A program made the translations under genes and the position numbers. From NCBI GenBank assembly GCA_029259845.1, contig JAJDEI010000145.1:1-41529 (forward strand): a stretch of DNA of 41,529 nt, in the 5' to 3' direction. Below, in pieces: positions 23,314 to 32,949 of this stretch. Every line of letters begins with the position of its first letter. Position 1 is the stretch's first letter. Source of the DNA: Planctomycetaceae bacterium. GTDB lineage: Bacteria > Planctomycetota > Planctomycetia > Planctomycetales > Planctomycetaceae. The notes below the pieces were generated by a model. It worked only from the letters and a program-made list of their open reading frames with translations, made no database searches and had not been told where the DNA came from.

Positions 23314-24063
23314 CTATTCAGCAGAGAGGTCCTTGATGCGGAGCTTGCGCCAGCGGACCTGATTGCCGATGCGTTCCGGGTGGTTGCCGATACCGTGCAC
23401 CTGAAGGCCGAAGACTCCTTTGCCGGTCATGTCGTCTTCAAAATCAGCCCGGAGTTCGCCGTTGACGAACGTCTTGATGGAGTCGCCGCGGCATTCAATG
23501 CGGAAGCGGTTCCATCCCTCCGGATCGATGATCCGGATCCCTTGCTCCGTGAACGCCTTTTTGTCTCCTCCTTTGGGGCCGGGAAACAGCCAGCCGCGCC
23601 GCGATTCGTCATAGATGCCGGCCGTCCACATGCGGACGGGTTTGTCGCCGCAGTCGATTTCGCACTGATAGCCGTGCACCCGGTCGGCCGGAATCTTTCG
23701 CGTCTTGCCGCCCCCCAAATCGATTTCGACGTCGTGATCGAAAAACTGGCTGCGGAATTGCACGCCCGAGTTGAGCCCTTCGTCGACTTTGAATTCGCAT
23801 TCGAAGACGAAGTCGCCGAACTCGCGCGTTGTACATAGAAAGCTGTTGCCCGTGTTAGGAACGGACGTGCCGACGATGGCTCCCTCTTCGACGTCGTACT
23901 TGGCGGTCCCGCTGTGCCGCTCCCAGCCGCCAAGCGACTTCCCGTCAAACAGCGAAGTCCATGCCGCCGAGTCCGGGTCCGCCGCGTCGGTCCGCAGAGA
24001 GCAGGGACCTGCGAAGAGAACGGTCAGGAAACTTGCACAGGCAGTGAGAAGACAGCGCGGCAT
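23314..24063 (-). CDS. DUF1080 (3-keto-disaccharide hydrolase-like) secreted protein
   Basis: 249 residues with a signal peptide (MPRCLLTACASFLTVLFAG..C). The mature part is a concanavalin-like jelly roll of the DUF1080 family: WTSLFDGKSLGGWERHSG, then AKYDVEEGAIVGTS, FGDFVFECEFKVDEGLNSGVQFRSQ, and WNRFRIECRGDSIKTFVNGELRADFED. The family is expanded in planctomycetes and linked to glycoside breakdown, including hydrolysis of 3-keto sugars. A Cys at ~21 after the hydrophobic core could permit lipidation but the lipobox is poor. Acts in the periplasm or at the surface. Confidence 0.92.
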   Translation of the reverse strand: MPRCLLTACASFLTVLFAGPCSLRTDAADPDSAAWTSLFDGKSLGGWERHSGTAKYDVEEGAIVGTSVPNTGNSFLCTTREFGDFVFECEFKVDEGLNSGVQFRSQFFDHDVEIDLGGGKTRKIPADRVHGYQCEIDCGDKPVRMWTAGIYDESRRGWLFPGPKGGDKKAFTEQGIRIIDPEGWNRFRIECRGDSIKTFVNGELRADFEDDMTGKGVFGLQVHGIGNHPERIGNQVRWRKLRIKDLSAE

Positions 24064-24514
24064 GAGTGTTCATCCTCAAAACGAAACGAACGGCGGTCTG
24101 ATTCGGCACGAAACCAAAACTCATCATGCCAACACCAGGCGGCCTTGCCAAGGAACGGGGAACGTTCGATTATCACCGTTGAAGAAATCCCGAAAGTCGG
24201 GCTTGTTTGACGTCGGGGACGGTCACAGCTGAGATCGATAACTGACGTCGCGCAACGAGAATCGTCGTTGCCGAGCGGCCGTTCGCTCTGCGGCCGGACC
24301 GTCGAAACCGATTCCTCCTGTGAATCTCCCGAATGACCTCGCATGATCTCCGTCCAATGTTGACGCCAAGAGCGGATTGCGTTCAAATTCTTGACAGTGT
24401 CGTTGATCTGTCGACACGGGAAACGGGGGCATCGTCTTGCGTCCGTCTCTCTCCGCTCGTCGGAGCCCAATCAATTCTTCGGCCACAGACCGACATTCGT
24501 TGGAAAGGCCATTT
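24064..24514. other. Intergenic region between divergent genes
   Basis: About 450 bases holding the 5' regions of the DUF1080 gene (minus) and the small zinc-binding protein (plus). No gene or strong repeat is seen; frames here are short and lack family features. Confidence 0.5.
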
Positions 24515-24766
24515 ATGCATGCAACAAACTGCGACCTTTGTGACAATCCCGCGGTCATCCATGACACGGTCGCGCGCGGTGGGGTCATCAAGGTCCGGCA
24601 CCTGTGCCGGGCTCATGGTCTGAAACTGTGGCGAGACGCGGTCGTGCCCGCTGCCGAGTCTTTGGCGAACCACACTCGCACACACTCCGTGAAATCGGCG
24701 GTGACCATCCCGCTGACGGAGTTTCGCGACGATCGTAAATATCGTCGGGATCCCAAGCACCGATGA
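24515..24766 (+). CDS. Small predicted zinc-binding protein (83 aa)
   Basis: ATG 24515 is preceded by GGAAAGG. The N-terminus has a C-x2-C pair (CDLCDNPAVIHDT) and a second C-x2-H pair (VRHLCRAHGL) about 25 residues later, forming a likely zinc knuckle. The rest is basic and ends FRDDRKYRRDPKHR. This arrangement resembles small C4/C3H zinc proteins related to the McsA/UvrB-accessory type N-terminus, but that link is weak. Monocistronic, followed by a large hairpin. Confidence 0.72.
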   Translation: MHATNCDLCDNPAVIHDTVARGGVIKVRHLCRAHGLKLWRDAVVPAAESLANHTRTHSVKSAVTIPLTEFRDDRKYRRDPKHR

Positions 24767-24896
24767 GGCGCCGGTCGGTCGTCAATCTGTTAGTGACCGG
24801 CCCGTCCGCCAACGACCGGCCGACCAGGAAAGGCCGGGTAGTGGCCCGTCATCAGCAGCCGGGTGCTCGAGCCAACAGGGCTGATTCTCGAATCAA

Positions 24897-24980
24897 GGTG
24901 GCCGGGGCTGGAGTCTTTACGACGCCCCGGAGTCCACGCACCGGGGCTTCACTTCTGATGTCGGTCCAGCCCCGGCCACC
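24897..24980. repeat. GGTGGCCGGGGCTGGA inverted repeat, 84 bp
   Basis: 16-bp perfect arms at 24897-24912 and 24965-24980, with an inner GCCCCGG/CCGGGGC pair in between. It sits between convergent genes (zinc protein and antiporter) and may work as a bidirectional terminator without T-runs, or is simply a dispersed repeat. Confidence 0.75.
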
Positions 24981-25005
24981 CGCCGGTCAATGACCGCACG
25001 AGGAA

Positions 25006-26949
25006 TTATCGCGCGGGCCGGTCATCGGTCATTGCATCGTCCGCCGCGAGATTCGCCGCAGGCTCGCCCACCGGATCGACGATCGCAATCACCGTCTGTC
25101 CCGGCTTGGGGTCGGTCGGTCCTTCGGCGGTGCAAACGTCAAGCTGTCCGCTCTCAGTCACCACGAACAGAGGCACCGCCGACCCGGAATACGTTCGCTG
25201 GAAGGCCCCGAAGTCAAACTCCTCGGTGAGCTTGGTCGTCTTGACCACGGCTCCCTGTTCAAACCGTTTGTCGAGCATTGTGGCGGTCACGTCTTCGCCG
25301 AACAGAAACCGGGCGCGCACTTTCGCCGGGGCTGCTTCATTCCGCTCGGATCGTTGTCGGGGGACCAACTGGAAGACCTGCGAGCGGCTGAACAGTCCGC
25401 TCAGATGCATGGCTGACAGCGAATTGACCTCGTCATTGGGCGTCATCGCCACGAACCGGCCGATGCCCCCCAGGTCAAGCTGTTCAACGAGCCGTTCCGA
25501 CAGGATGTTTCCCTCCCGCGTGGGCAGCCCCTCCATCCGCGCCGCTTGCGTGTTCCAGCGATTGCTGTCGACCAGCAACACGCGGAAGCCGGCATCCTTG
25601 AGTGCGTGGGCGATCGCCCGAACGCCCGCATGGGCGCCGGCAATCAACAGACCTTGCGGATTGTCGACGGCCAAACCCAGCCGCTTCGCCAGCGGCTGGG
25701 CGGTGAATCCGTAAACACACACCGTTCCGATGATCACCAGAAAGGTTGCGGGGACCAGTCCGGTTCCGTCATCGCCCATTCTCAGCGCGAAGACGGAAGA
25801 AACGGCCGCCGCCACGATTCCCCGGGGTGCCAGCCAGCCAAGAAACACCTTCTCACGCCAGGACAGCCCCGATCGCAGGGCAGACAGCCACACCGACAGA
25901 GGCCGCACGACGACCATCATCGCCAGCAGGAAAAGCCCTCCGCGCCAGCCGAGGCTTTCAAACGCATCGAACTCCAAACGGGCGGCCAACAGAATGAACA
26001 GCGTGGAGATCAACAGCACGCTCAGGTTTTCTTTGAACTCCAGAATGTGATGAATATTGGTCCGCGCCTGATTGGCCAGGACGACACCCATCACCGTCAC
26101 GGCGACAAGCCCGGACTCCGGCTGCGCGAGATTGGCTCCGGTAAACCCGACCACGACAAACATCAACGCGACCGGGCTTTCCAAGTAGTCGGGAATCGCA
26201 TGCCGCCGCAACAGCCATCCCAGCAAGATCGCTCCGAACGCTCCGATTCCTCCGCCGACAAGAATGGTCTGCCACAGGCTCATCGCCGCCGCCATCGCCA
26301 CGCTCGTCGCCCCGCCGATTCCGACATCGCGGATGGCGACCCCCGCTTCAAACACAAGCACGGCCAGCACGGCACCGATCGGATCGACGACGATTCCTTC
26401 CCAACGGGCGATCGCCCCCACTCGGCCAATGGGACGAATCTGCCGCAGCAGCGGACCGATCACCGTCGGTCCCGTCACCACCAGCACGGCCCCCAGCAGC
26501 AAGGATTCCAACCAACCGAAGCCCAGCACCGCATGGGCCAGCACCGTCGCACAGGCCCAGGTGACCAGCACCCCCACCGTCAACAGGCTGACCAGCGTCC
26601 CGCCGATCTCGCCCAACTCGCGAAACCGGAGGTTCAGGCTCCCCTCAAACAGGATGATGGCGACCGCCAGCGACACAATCGGGAACAGTATGTCCCCCAG
26701 CATCTCGTCCGGCCGGACCAGACCGGTCACCGGCCCGGCCAGAATCCCAAAGGCCAGCAGGAACAGAATCGAGGGCAGTTTCAACCGCGCACCGATCCAC
26801 TGCGCCGCCGTCCCCAGCAGAAACAGCAAGGCGAGCGCCAGCGAAAGTTCTTCGCCGTGTCCCATACGATGAGCGACGTTGGAGGAGGTGAGGGCGAGTC
26901 CGTCAAAGTCCAGGACAATGACAGGGGAAATGCGACCGGCGGCAAACAT
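25006..26949 (-). CDS. CPA1-type cation:proton antiporter with TrkA-N domain
   Basis: About 647 residues. An N-terminal Na+/H+ exchanger domain of about 12 TMs (LLGTAAQWIGARLKLPSILFLLAFGILAGP, SLAVAIILFEGSLNLRF, LLGAVLVVTGPTVIGPLL, WEGIVVDPIGAVLAVLVFE) with the acidic residues of the ion path. Residues ~405-530 are a TrkA-N/RCK Rossmann domain (GLLIAGAHAGVRAIAHALKDAGFRVLLVDSN), followed by a C-terminal region (~535-647). It exchanges Na+ or K+ for H+, gated by a nucleotide. ATG 26949 has GGAG 5 bases upstream; ATG 26865 (MGHGEEL), where most relatives begin, is an alternative. Follows pdxJ by ~27 bases. Confidence 0.92.
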   Translation of the reverse strand: MFAAGRISPVIVLDFDGLALTSSNVAHRMGHGEELSLALALLFLLGTAAQWIGARLKLPSILFLLAFGILAGPVTGLVRPDEMLGDILFPIVSLAVAIILFEGSLNLRFRELGEIGGTLVSLLTVGVLVTWACATVLAHAVLGFGWLESLLLGAVLVVTGPTVIGPLLRQIRPIGRVGAIARWEGIVVDPIGAVLAVLVFEAGVAIRDVGIGGATSVAMAAAMSLWQTILVGGGIGAFGAILLGWLLRRHAIPDYLESPVALMFVVVGFTGANLAQPESGLVAVTVMGVVLANQARTNIHHILEFKENLSVLLISTLFILLAARLEFDAFESLGWRGGLFLLAMMVVVRPLSVWLSALRSGLSWREKVFLGWLAPRGIVAAAVSSVFALRMGDDGTGLVPATFLVIIGTVCVYGFTAQPLAKRLGLAVDNPQGLLIAGAHAGVRAIAHALKDAGFRVLLVDSNRWNTQAARMEGLPTREGNILSERLVEQLDLGGIGRFVAMTPNDEVNSLSAMHLSGLFSRSQVFQLVPRQRSERNEAAPAKVRARFLFGEDVTATMLDKRFEQGAVVKTTKLTEEFDFGAFQRTYSGSAVPLFVVTESGQLDVCTAEGPTDPKPGQTVIAIVDPVGEPAANLAADDAMTDDRPAR

Positions 26950-26976
26950 TACCACTCCGTTCGCCTCCCCGACAAC

Positions 26977-27693
26977 TCATCCGGACACCAGCGACTTCAT
27001 TTCGCGCACGGCCTGTGTCATGCCGACCATCACGGCCCGGGCAACAATGCTGTGGCCAATGTTCAGCTCGCAAACGTTGGGAATGGCTGCAATGCGGCTC
27101 ACGTTGCGGTACGTCAATCCATGCCCCATGTGAAGCACGAGTCCCCGGCTGGCCGCATGCTCCCCCGCCCGCACCAGCGTGAGAAACTCGCGGTCTTGCG
27201 AAGCCGAGTCCTCCGCGTCAGCGTACCGGCCGGTGTGGAGTTCGACCGCCGAGACGCCCAGCTCCCGGGTCGCATCGATCTGTCGCGCGTCCGGGTCGAT
27301 GAACAGGCTCACCTCGATCCCCGCCTCCGACAGACGATCAGCACACGCCTTCACGCGGTCCCGGTTACCGGTGACGTCGAGCCCCCCCTCGGTCGTCACC
27401 TCTTCCCGCTTTTCCGGAACGAGCGACACCTGACCGGGCCGGATATCGATCGCGATCGACGTCATTTCGTCCGTTGCCGCCATCTCGAGATTCATCTTCA
27501 CTTGCACGGTTTCCCGCATGACGCGCACGTCCCGGTCCTGAATGTGCCGGCGGTCTTCCCTCAGATGCAGCGTAATCCCATCTGCCCCGCCCAGCTCCGC
27601 GAGCGCCGCCGCCCAGACCGGGTCCGGCTCGACCGTCCGCCGCGCCTGACGGACCGTCGCCACGTGATCGATGTTGACACCAAGTGCAGGCAT
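26977..27693 (-). CDS. pdxJ: Pyridoxine 5'-phosphate synthase
   Basis: 238 residues, start [20 protein letters not shown] at 27693; the frame runs on upstream without support. The TIM-barrel motifs are complete: [60 protein letters not shown] and [13 protein letters not shown]. It condenses 1-amino-acetone-3-phosphate with deoxyxylulose 5-phosphate in the DXP-dependent route to vitamin B6 in the cytoplasm. Downstream, the antiporter gene follows closely and may be co-transcribed. Confidence 0.97.
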   Translation of the reverse strand: MPALGVNIDHVATVRQARRTVEPDPVWAAALAELGGADGITLHLREDRRHIQDRDVRVMRETVQVKMNLEMAATDEMTSIAIDIRPGQVSLVPEKREEVTTEGGLDVTGNRDRVKACADRLSEAGIEVSLFIDPDARQIDATRELGVSAVELHTGRYADAEDSASQDREFLTLVRAGEHAASRGLVLHMGHGLTYRNVSRIAAIPNVCELNIGHSIVARAVMVGMTQAVREMKSLVSG

Positions 27694-27970
27694 GTCGGAA
27701 CCTCGGGTGATGGGCAAAAGTTGAAAGCCGATGGTTGAACGTCGATGGTTGAACGTCAAAGGCGGCAAGTCAAGGCTGCCCCAAACGAATCAGAGCCCTG
27801 AGCGGCAGCGACGGGGCAGGCGAATGTTCACGGATCATTCCTTGCTTACGCCGCGGACCGCAGTCGGACGTCCGGTGGCTTGCCGTGAAGTCCCTTTCCC
27901 CCCGCTTGCCGATCGCCTCCGAATCTGACATCGTACCTCCCGGACAGGTTCAACAAGAAACGGCGGCGAA

Positions 27971-28201
27971 ATGTCTTCCGTACCGGGTGAGCAGATTTTC
28001 ATTGGCCTGACGACCGCCGCGCTCTGCGGGGCAGGGCTGTATTGGGAAGTCTGGTCCCTCACAGAGACCCGCAAAGGCCGTAAACTGGTGAACATTTTCG
28101 GCACGAATAACGCTCTGTGGGTCATTCGCGGACTTCTTACCGCCGGCATCATTTTCGGACTGTCCCTTGCCGCCGGCATCGTGAACCCGGTCCAATGGTG
28201 A
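27971..28201 (+). CDS. Small two-TM membrane protein (76 aa)
   Basis: Residues ~7-26 (IFIGLTTAALCGAGLYWEVW) and ~49-70 (WVIRGLLTAGIIFGLSLAAGIV) are hydrophobic helices joined by a basic loop (ETRKGRKLVNIFGTNNAL). No family recognised. The frame is well balanced and lies between pdxJ and the sulfatase with its own spacing; a weak AAGAAACGGCGGCGAA purine stretch precedes ATG 27971. Function unknown. Confidence 0.65.
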   Translation: MSSVPGEQIFIGLTTAALCGAGLYWEVWSLTETRKGRKLVNIFGTNNALWVIRGLLTAGIIFGLSLAAGIVNPVQW

Positions 28202-28322
28202 GTGACGGGGACCCCTTCGGAATCCCGGAAACAGTCATCCCCGGCTCCCATTCCCTTCCGCAATACCTGAACCGCGGCCATCTTCTCGATCGCATTTTCG
28301 ATCCACAACATCGGTGCCTTTC

Positions 28323-29768
28323 ATGCTGAGCTTTCCACGAATATTGGCCGTCCTGTTTGGATTCCTCCCGTTGGCTGCGAATCCAACGTTGACGGCGAGC
28401 TGCCGGGCAGACGCGGCTTCGCCGCCACCGAACATCGTGATGATTCTTGTCGACGACCTCGGCTGGGCGGACATCGGCTGTTACGGGGCGGACCTGCATG
28501 AGACGCCTCACATCGACCGCCTCGCCGACGAAAGCATGCGGTTCACCAACGGTTACGCGGCTGCCGCCATCTGCTCGCCAACACGGGCATCAATCCTGTC
28601 CGGCAAGTACCCGGCGCGGCTGCACTTCACGATCTGGCACGAGTACGCCAAATCGCCGCGCCCCTCGAAAGGCCGCCTGCAACCTCCCGCCAGCATGGAC
28701 CACCTGCCCCTCGAAGAGGTCACCCTCTCCGATGTCCTCAAGCAACAGGGATACACGACGCTTCATCTGGGCAAATGGCATCTGGGCGATGCCGGCTATT
28801 CCCCCGAAACACAGGGCTTTGACGTCAACATCGGCGGGACCCACTGGGGCGCCCCGGCGACGTTCTTCTGGCCGTACTCCGGTTGGTTCGGCCGTGCAAA
28901 GGACGAGTGGCGATACGTTCCGGACCTGCCGTTCGGAAACGAGGGCGAATACCTGACCGACCGTCTCACTGACGAAGCGATGAAGCTCATCGACCGCGTG
29001 AAGGACGGGCCGTTTTACCTCAATCTGTGGTATCACACCGTGCATACGCCGATCGAGGCGAAACCGAAAGACGTCGAGCGGTACGCCTCAGTCCTGCGCG
29101 GCAATCTGCATCACCAAAACCCCACCTACGCCGCGATGGTCGGCAGCCTGGATGAAAACGTGGGCCGCCTGCTCGCCAAGCTGGGCGAGGCGGGCATCGC
29201 GGACAACACCGTCGTCATCTTCACCTCCGACAACGGCGGCACGATCGTCGAACACCGGGGCATGCCGGTGACGAACAACTTCCCGCTCCGTTCGGGGAAG
29301 GGGTCGCTCTACGAAGGCGGCATCCGCGTGCCATGGATCATCCGTTGGCCCGGCGTCACGCCCACCGGCACCATCTGCGAGGAGATGGTCTGCTCCACCG
29401 ACCTGTATCCGACGATCCTCGCAATGGCCCGCAATGAAGGCGACGCCGACCACAACCGCACCGTCGACGGCAAGAACCTCGTGCCACTGCTGAAGGACCC
29501 GGCAGCGAAACTCGAACGGGACACGCTCTACTTCCATTACCCGCACTACTACCCGACGACCACGCCGGTCAGCGCCCTCCGCGACGGCGACTGGAAGCTG
29601 CTGGAATACTTCGAGGACGGGCATCTCGAACTGTACAATCTGGCCCGCGACATCAGCGAAAGCCACAATCTGGCCGCATCCATGCCGGACCGGGCCGCCG
29701 CCCTCCAACAGAAGCTCAGCGCCTGGCGCAAATCGGTCGACGCCCGCCTGCCGACCGTCAAGGAATGA
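28323..29768 (+). CDS. Secreted Cys-type sulfatase
   Basis: 481 residues from ATG 28323 (the GTG at 28314 is less likely). Signal peptide (~1-27). N-terminal metal site ILVDDLGWADIGCYG, the formylglycine motif C84-S-P-T-R-A-S-I-L-S-G, then TLHLGKWHLG, FYLNLWYHTVHTPIEA, VVIFTSDNGG and a C-terminal sub-domain. Full alkaline-phosphatase-fold sulfatase length. It removes sulfate from polysaccharides or sulfated small molecules in the periplasm and requires formylglycine-generating enzyme (FGE), which is not in this window. Typical of the sulfatase-rich planctomycetes. Substrate unknown. Confidence 0.95.
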   Translation: MLSFPRILAVLFGFLPLAANPTLTASCRADAASPPPNIVMILVDDLGWADIGCYGADLHETPHIDRLADESMRFTNGYAAAAICSPTRASILSGKYPARLHFTIWHEYAKSPRPSKGRLQPPASMDHLPLEEVTLSDVLKQQGYTTLHLGKWHLGDAGYSPETQGFDVNIGGTHWGAPATFFWPYSGWFGRAKDEWRYVPDLPFGNEGEYLTDRLTDEAMKLIDRVKDGPFYLNLWYHTVHTPIEAKPKDVERYASVLRGNLHHQNPTYAAMVGSLDENVGRLLAKLGEAGIADNTVVIFTSDNGGTIVEHRGMPVTNNFPLRSGKGSLYEGGIRVPWIIRWPGVTPTGTICEEMVCSTDLYPTILAMARNEGDADHNRTVDGKNLVPLLKDPAAKLERDTLYFHYPHYYPTTTPVSALRDGDWKLLEYFEDGHLELYNLARDISESHNLAASMPDRAAALQQKLSAWRKSVDARLPTVKE

Positions 29769-29803
29769 GGGGAACGCGTCAGCCGACGGCTTCGCGGCCA
29801 CCC

Positions 29804-30844
29804 TCAAGCGGCGGCTTTTTTCTGTTGGGCCAGCGCCAATTGGCCGGGGCGGATGAAGGTTGCGCCCCAGGAGTAACCGACGCCGAAACCGACGAGCATG
29901 ACCGCGTCATCGGGACGCAGGCGGCCATCGAGTTGGGCGTGCTTGAGGGCGATCGGAATCGTCGAAGAGACCGTGTTGCCGTACTGCTTCATCGCGTAGT
30001 AGAACCGCTCCTCGGGGATGCCGATCTTCTGGCGGAGATGATCGAGCATGTACTGGTTGGCCTGATGGAACACGAACAGGTCGACGTCATCAAGCGTGCG
30101 GCCGGCCTTTTCGAGAACGGAGCGGACCAGTGCCGGCACGGACTTGAGCGTGAACGCAAAAATCTGCGGACCGTTCATAAACAGCCGGCCGCAGTCGTCG
30201 GTGAGTTCCGTGTCATCGTCCGGCTGGAAGACGCGCAACCCTGACTGGCGAACGATGAGATTCTCCGCGCCCCGGCCATCCGTCCCATACACCAGGGGGC
30301 CAATCGCCGGCGACGAAGCGCCCGCCGTCGAGTCATCGCAAATCAGCGTCGCCGCAGCCGCATCGCCGAACAGCGTGCGGACGTTCATGTCCGCCGGATG
30401 AATGTATTTGCTGTACGTATCGGCTGTAATCAGCAGTAGCTTGCGGGCCTGTCCCGATTCGATCAGGCCTTTGGCGAGCCCCAGTCCGTACACAAACCCG
30501 GAGCAACCGAGGTTGACGTCCAGGGCTCCGACCGCGTTGCTGAGCCCGAGCCGCTCCTGAACCAGACAGGCGGTCGTCGGCAACAGGTAGTCGGGCGACT
30601 GCGTGCACAGCAGCACGAAGTCAATCTCGTCCCGGCACACGGCTCCGCTGGCGAACAGCTTTTCCGCGGCCGCGACCGCAAGGTCCGACGCACACTCGCC
30701 GGCAGCGGTGATATGCCGCTCGCAGATACCGGTCTTGGCCTCGATTTTTTCGGAGGACCAGTTCTCGAACATGTCCGCCAGCTCGTCGTTGGCGAGGACA
30801 TTTTCGGGAATGTGAAATTCGATCGCAGAAATGGTGGCGGTCAT
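29804..30844 (-). CDS. 3-oxoacyl-ACP synthase III family (FabH-like ketosynthase)
   Basis: 346 residues with the full KAS III triad: Cys114 in VNLGCSGFVYGL, His in VFHQANQYMLDHL (~265) and Asn in YGNTVSSTIP (~295). N- and C-terminal thiolase-like halves are complete. It performs decarboxylative condensation of an acyl-CoA with malonyl-ACP, or acyl transfer. Because an ACP, a ketoreductase-like SDR and a NeuD-type acyltransferase lie upstream in the same direction, it more likely makes or passes a special acyl group than serving bulk fatty-acid synthesis. A ~95-bp palindromic element lies within the 365 bases before it. Confidence 0.93.
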   Translation of the reverse strand: MTATISAIEFHIPENVLANDELADMFENWSSEKIEAKTGICERHITAAGECASDLAVAAAEKLFASGAVCRDEIDFVLLCTQSPDYLLPTTACLVQERLGLSNAVGALDVNLGCSGFVYGLGLAKGLIESGQARKLLLITADTYSKYIHPADMNVRTLFGDAAAATLICDDSTAGASSPAIGPLVYGTDGRGAENLIVRQSGLRVFQPDDDTELTDDCGRLFMNGPQIFAFTLKSVPALVRSVLEKAGRTLDDVDLFVFHQANQYMLDHLRQKIGIPEERFYYAMKQYGNTVSSTIPIALKHAQLDGRLRPDDAVMLVGFGVGYSWGATFIRPGQLALAQQKKAAA

Positions 30845-31209
30845 ATTGGAATCCGAAATGGGATCAATGGCTTGAAGGAAATGGGGGCGGCTGATGTGAT
30901 CGGCGTTCGTTTCTTTGAGGTTGTGAGTTTTCTCAACGCGTGCCCGAACACCCGGTGTCTCGAATCAACGAGGACCCGAGAAGCCTGATTTCAGCGGCCA
31001 TGTTCCGCAACGTTTCCCGATATCATGAGACACCGGGTGTTTCCACCGAAAAACTCACAAGCTCTTCGAGTTGTTGTCTTCGTTACTTCACAGCCATTCT
31101 TGAGATATCCTGATTTTTCTGCCGAACACCGGAGAACGAAACCCGAACGCCGAATCCCGGCATCTGTCGTTGCTGTGATCTTTCGGCGACGTCCCGTTTC
31201 CTCAGCCGT
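30845..31209. other. Intergenic region within the acyl cassette
   Basis: 365 bases between the NeuD-type gene stop and the FabH-type start. It holds copy C of the 95-bp element and otherwise AT-richer DNA (GAGATATCCTGATTTTTCTGCC near 31100) that could contain a promoter for the FabH-type gene, though no clear -35/-10 pair is picked out. Confidence 0.5.
30948..31040. repeat. ~95-bp AGACACCCGGTGTCT element, copy C
   Basis: ACACCCGGTGTCT (30948-30960) and AGACACCGGGTGT (31028-31040) bound 67 bases. Right after the left arm it shares CTCGAATC with copy A (9989-9996). The ends are slightly eroded (ACACC for AGACACC), suggesting an older insertion than copies A and B. Confidence 0.85.
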
Positions 31210-31875
31210 TTACCCGGCACGCCGCGGGGGGGATTCAAACATTCTCAGCCGCTTGCCGGGAACGCCGACAATCGTTGTGTGGGGTTTGGCCGACCGGAGC
31301 ACGGTCGTGCCGGCTCCAATGCGGGCGTAGTCGCCGACCTTGGCGTGGGGCAGGACCGAGGCATGGCTCCCCAGGAACACTCCCTCGCCCATTCGCACCC
31401 AGCCCGTAACGTCCGTGTGATTGTTAAGCGTGCAGCCGTCTCCGACGGTCGCGTCATGTCCGATCGTGCCGTGCAGGTTGAGGGAAACGAAATCGCCGAC
31501 CGTGACGTTGGTTGTGATGACGGAATAGGGACACAGAATGAGCCCCGTTCCCAGACGGTTCCGCCGCCCCACATGGGCCGTCGGATGGATCACGTTCGTG
31601 AATCTCGCCCCGCGTGATCGAAGATCGCGGGCGATTCTCAGCTTGTCCTGTGGCTCGCCGATCGCGCAGACAAACCGGTCATCACCTGTCGGCTCGAACG
31701 TCCGGGGCGAACCGAGAATCCCGACTGGCATGCCGAACCCGTCGAGCGCCGCCGGGTTGTCGTCGAGGAAGCCGGCGACCGTCCAATCCGCCCCGACAGC
31801 GGCGGCGTCGCTCGCCCAGTCGTGGACTTCGCGGCCGAATCCTCCGGCGCCGATGATGATGAGACGGTGGGGCAT
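31210..31875 (-). CDS. NeuD/PglD-family sugar O- or N-acyltransferase
   Basis: 221 residues. N-terminal Rossmann-like segment (MPHRLIIIGAGGFGREVHDWA) and C-terminal left-handed beta helix of hexapeptide repeats (VIHPTAHVGRRNRLGTGLILCPYSVITTNVTVGDFVSLNLHGTIGHDATVGDGCTLNNHTDVTG...). The catalytic-type His in GTIGHDATVGD is present. The family acetylates amino sugars or sialic-acid-like sugars using acetyl-CoA. In this ACP/SDR/FabH cassette it may transfer a non-acetyl acyl group to a surface sugar; this is inference. Confidence 0.9.
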   Translation of the reverse strand: MPHRLIIIGAGGFGREVHDWASDAAAVGADWTVAGFLDDNPAALDGFGMPVGILGSPRTFEPTGDDRFVCAIGEPQDKLRIARDLRSRGARFTNVIHPTAHVGRRNRLGTGLILCPYSVITTNVTVGDFVSLNLHGTIGHDATVGDGCTLNNHTDVTGWVRMGEGVFLGSHASVLPHAKVGDYARIGAGTTVLRSAKPHTTIVGVPGKRLRMFESPPRRAG

Positions 31876-31966
31876 TGTGTGGTGGAGTGGTGGGTAGTGA
31901 CGCGGTAAGTTGTGGAGTGTTCGTTAAGCACTGAGTACCCGGGACTCCGTACTCGGGGTATCGCCA

Positions 31967-32725
31967 TCAATGGGCGGTATAACCTCCGTCGACGGTGAGC
32001 GTGGAGCCGGTGATCCAGCGGCTGGTGTCTGCGATAAGAAAAGCGACCGCGTGGGCCACATCAGCCGGCCGTCCCAAACCAAGCGGGTGCAGGGCGCGGA
32101 TTCGCTCGAACTGTTCCTCCGTCAGCGTCTGTCGTTGCTGCTGGGCCATTTCGGTTTCGACCTGTCCGGGGGCGATGCTGTTGACGCGGATTCCGATCGC
32201 CGCCAGCTCGAGCGCCAGGGAGCGGGTGAGGGCGTCGACCGCTCCTTTGCTCGCACTATAGACGGAGACGCCCGCCTGTCCGACCTGTCCCATGACTGAT
32301 GAAAGCAGCACGATCGACGCCGGTGCCTCGAAGACGTTGCGCTGCCTCAATCCCTTGGCAAGCATGAGTGCCGCGGTGACGTTGATCTGCATCAATTCTT
32401 GCACGGCGTCCGGTTTGACCATTTGCAGCGGGCGGGCCAGATGTCGCCCCGCACTGTGCACAACGCCGCGCAACGGGCCATGCTCGGCTGAGAGCGATTT
32501 CATCCATCCCGGAATCTCGTCAATGGCGGACAGGTCAAACGGTCGCACGAGATGCCCCGTCCCGGCGAGTTGCTCCGCCGTCTCGATGAGCCGCGCCTCG
32601 TTGCGACCGACGGCGATGATGCGAGCGCCCAACCGGCTGAGCATAACCGCAGCGGCCCGCCCCAGACCGGAGGAAGCTCCGGTGACGAGAATCGTGCGGT
32701 CAGCAAGTGCCGTGGCGTCGAGCAT
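31967..32725 (-). CDS. SDR-family oxidoreductase (FabG-like)
   Basis: 252 residues. Cofactor motif TGASSGLG (15-22), HSAG for the NNAG motif, Ser in VLLSSVMGQ and the YSASK catalytic motif (~157-161), ending with the ITGSTLTVDGGY signature. Length and motifs fit 3-oxoacyl-ACP reductase (FabG)-like short-chain dehydrogenases using NADP(H). In context it probably reduces the keto product of the FabH-type enzyme on the neighbouring ACP; a sugar substrate is the main alternative. Confidence 0.9.
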   Translation of the reverse strand: MLDATALADRTILVTGASSGLGRAAAVMLSRLGARIIAVGRNEARLIETAEQLAGTGHLVRPFDLSAIDEIPGWMKSLSAEHGPLRGVVHSAGRHLARPLQMVKPDAVQELMQINVTAALMLAKGLRQRNVFEAPASIVLLSSVMGQVGQAGVSVYSASKGAVDALTRSLALELAAIGIRVNSIAPGQVETEMAQQQRQTLTEEQFERIRALHPLGLGRPADVAHAVAFLIADTSRWITGSTLTVDGGYTAH

Positions 32726-32949
32726 AACGGAGCAGCGGCGGAGACAAATACAGGATTATTTGGGTTCGCGGACGAAATCAGGATCGCGGATCAAATCGGC
32801 CGGCGTCGTCAGCCTCTCCCGGCACGAAACGTTTGACAGCTCAGAGCGTGACTGCGGATGTCGTCGTCGTCCAAAGTCACGCGACAAGGACAGCACACAA
32901 CAACGCAATCGCGCGGCGGCATCACTCGACGGTGGCGGCTTCCATGAAC

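Noticed and set aside
25546..27738. 730-codon plus-strand frame opposite the antiporter and pdxJ
   Set aside because: Rich in His, Gln, Arg and Pro, typical of a GC-rich antisense frame, and it spans two well-supported genes.
32726..32949. Possible small gene between ACP and SDR
   Set aside because: The 65-codon frame has random, Arg/Ser-rich content and no ribosome site; treated as spacer.
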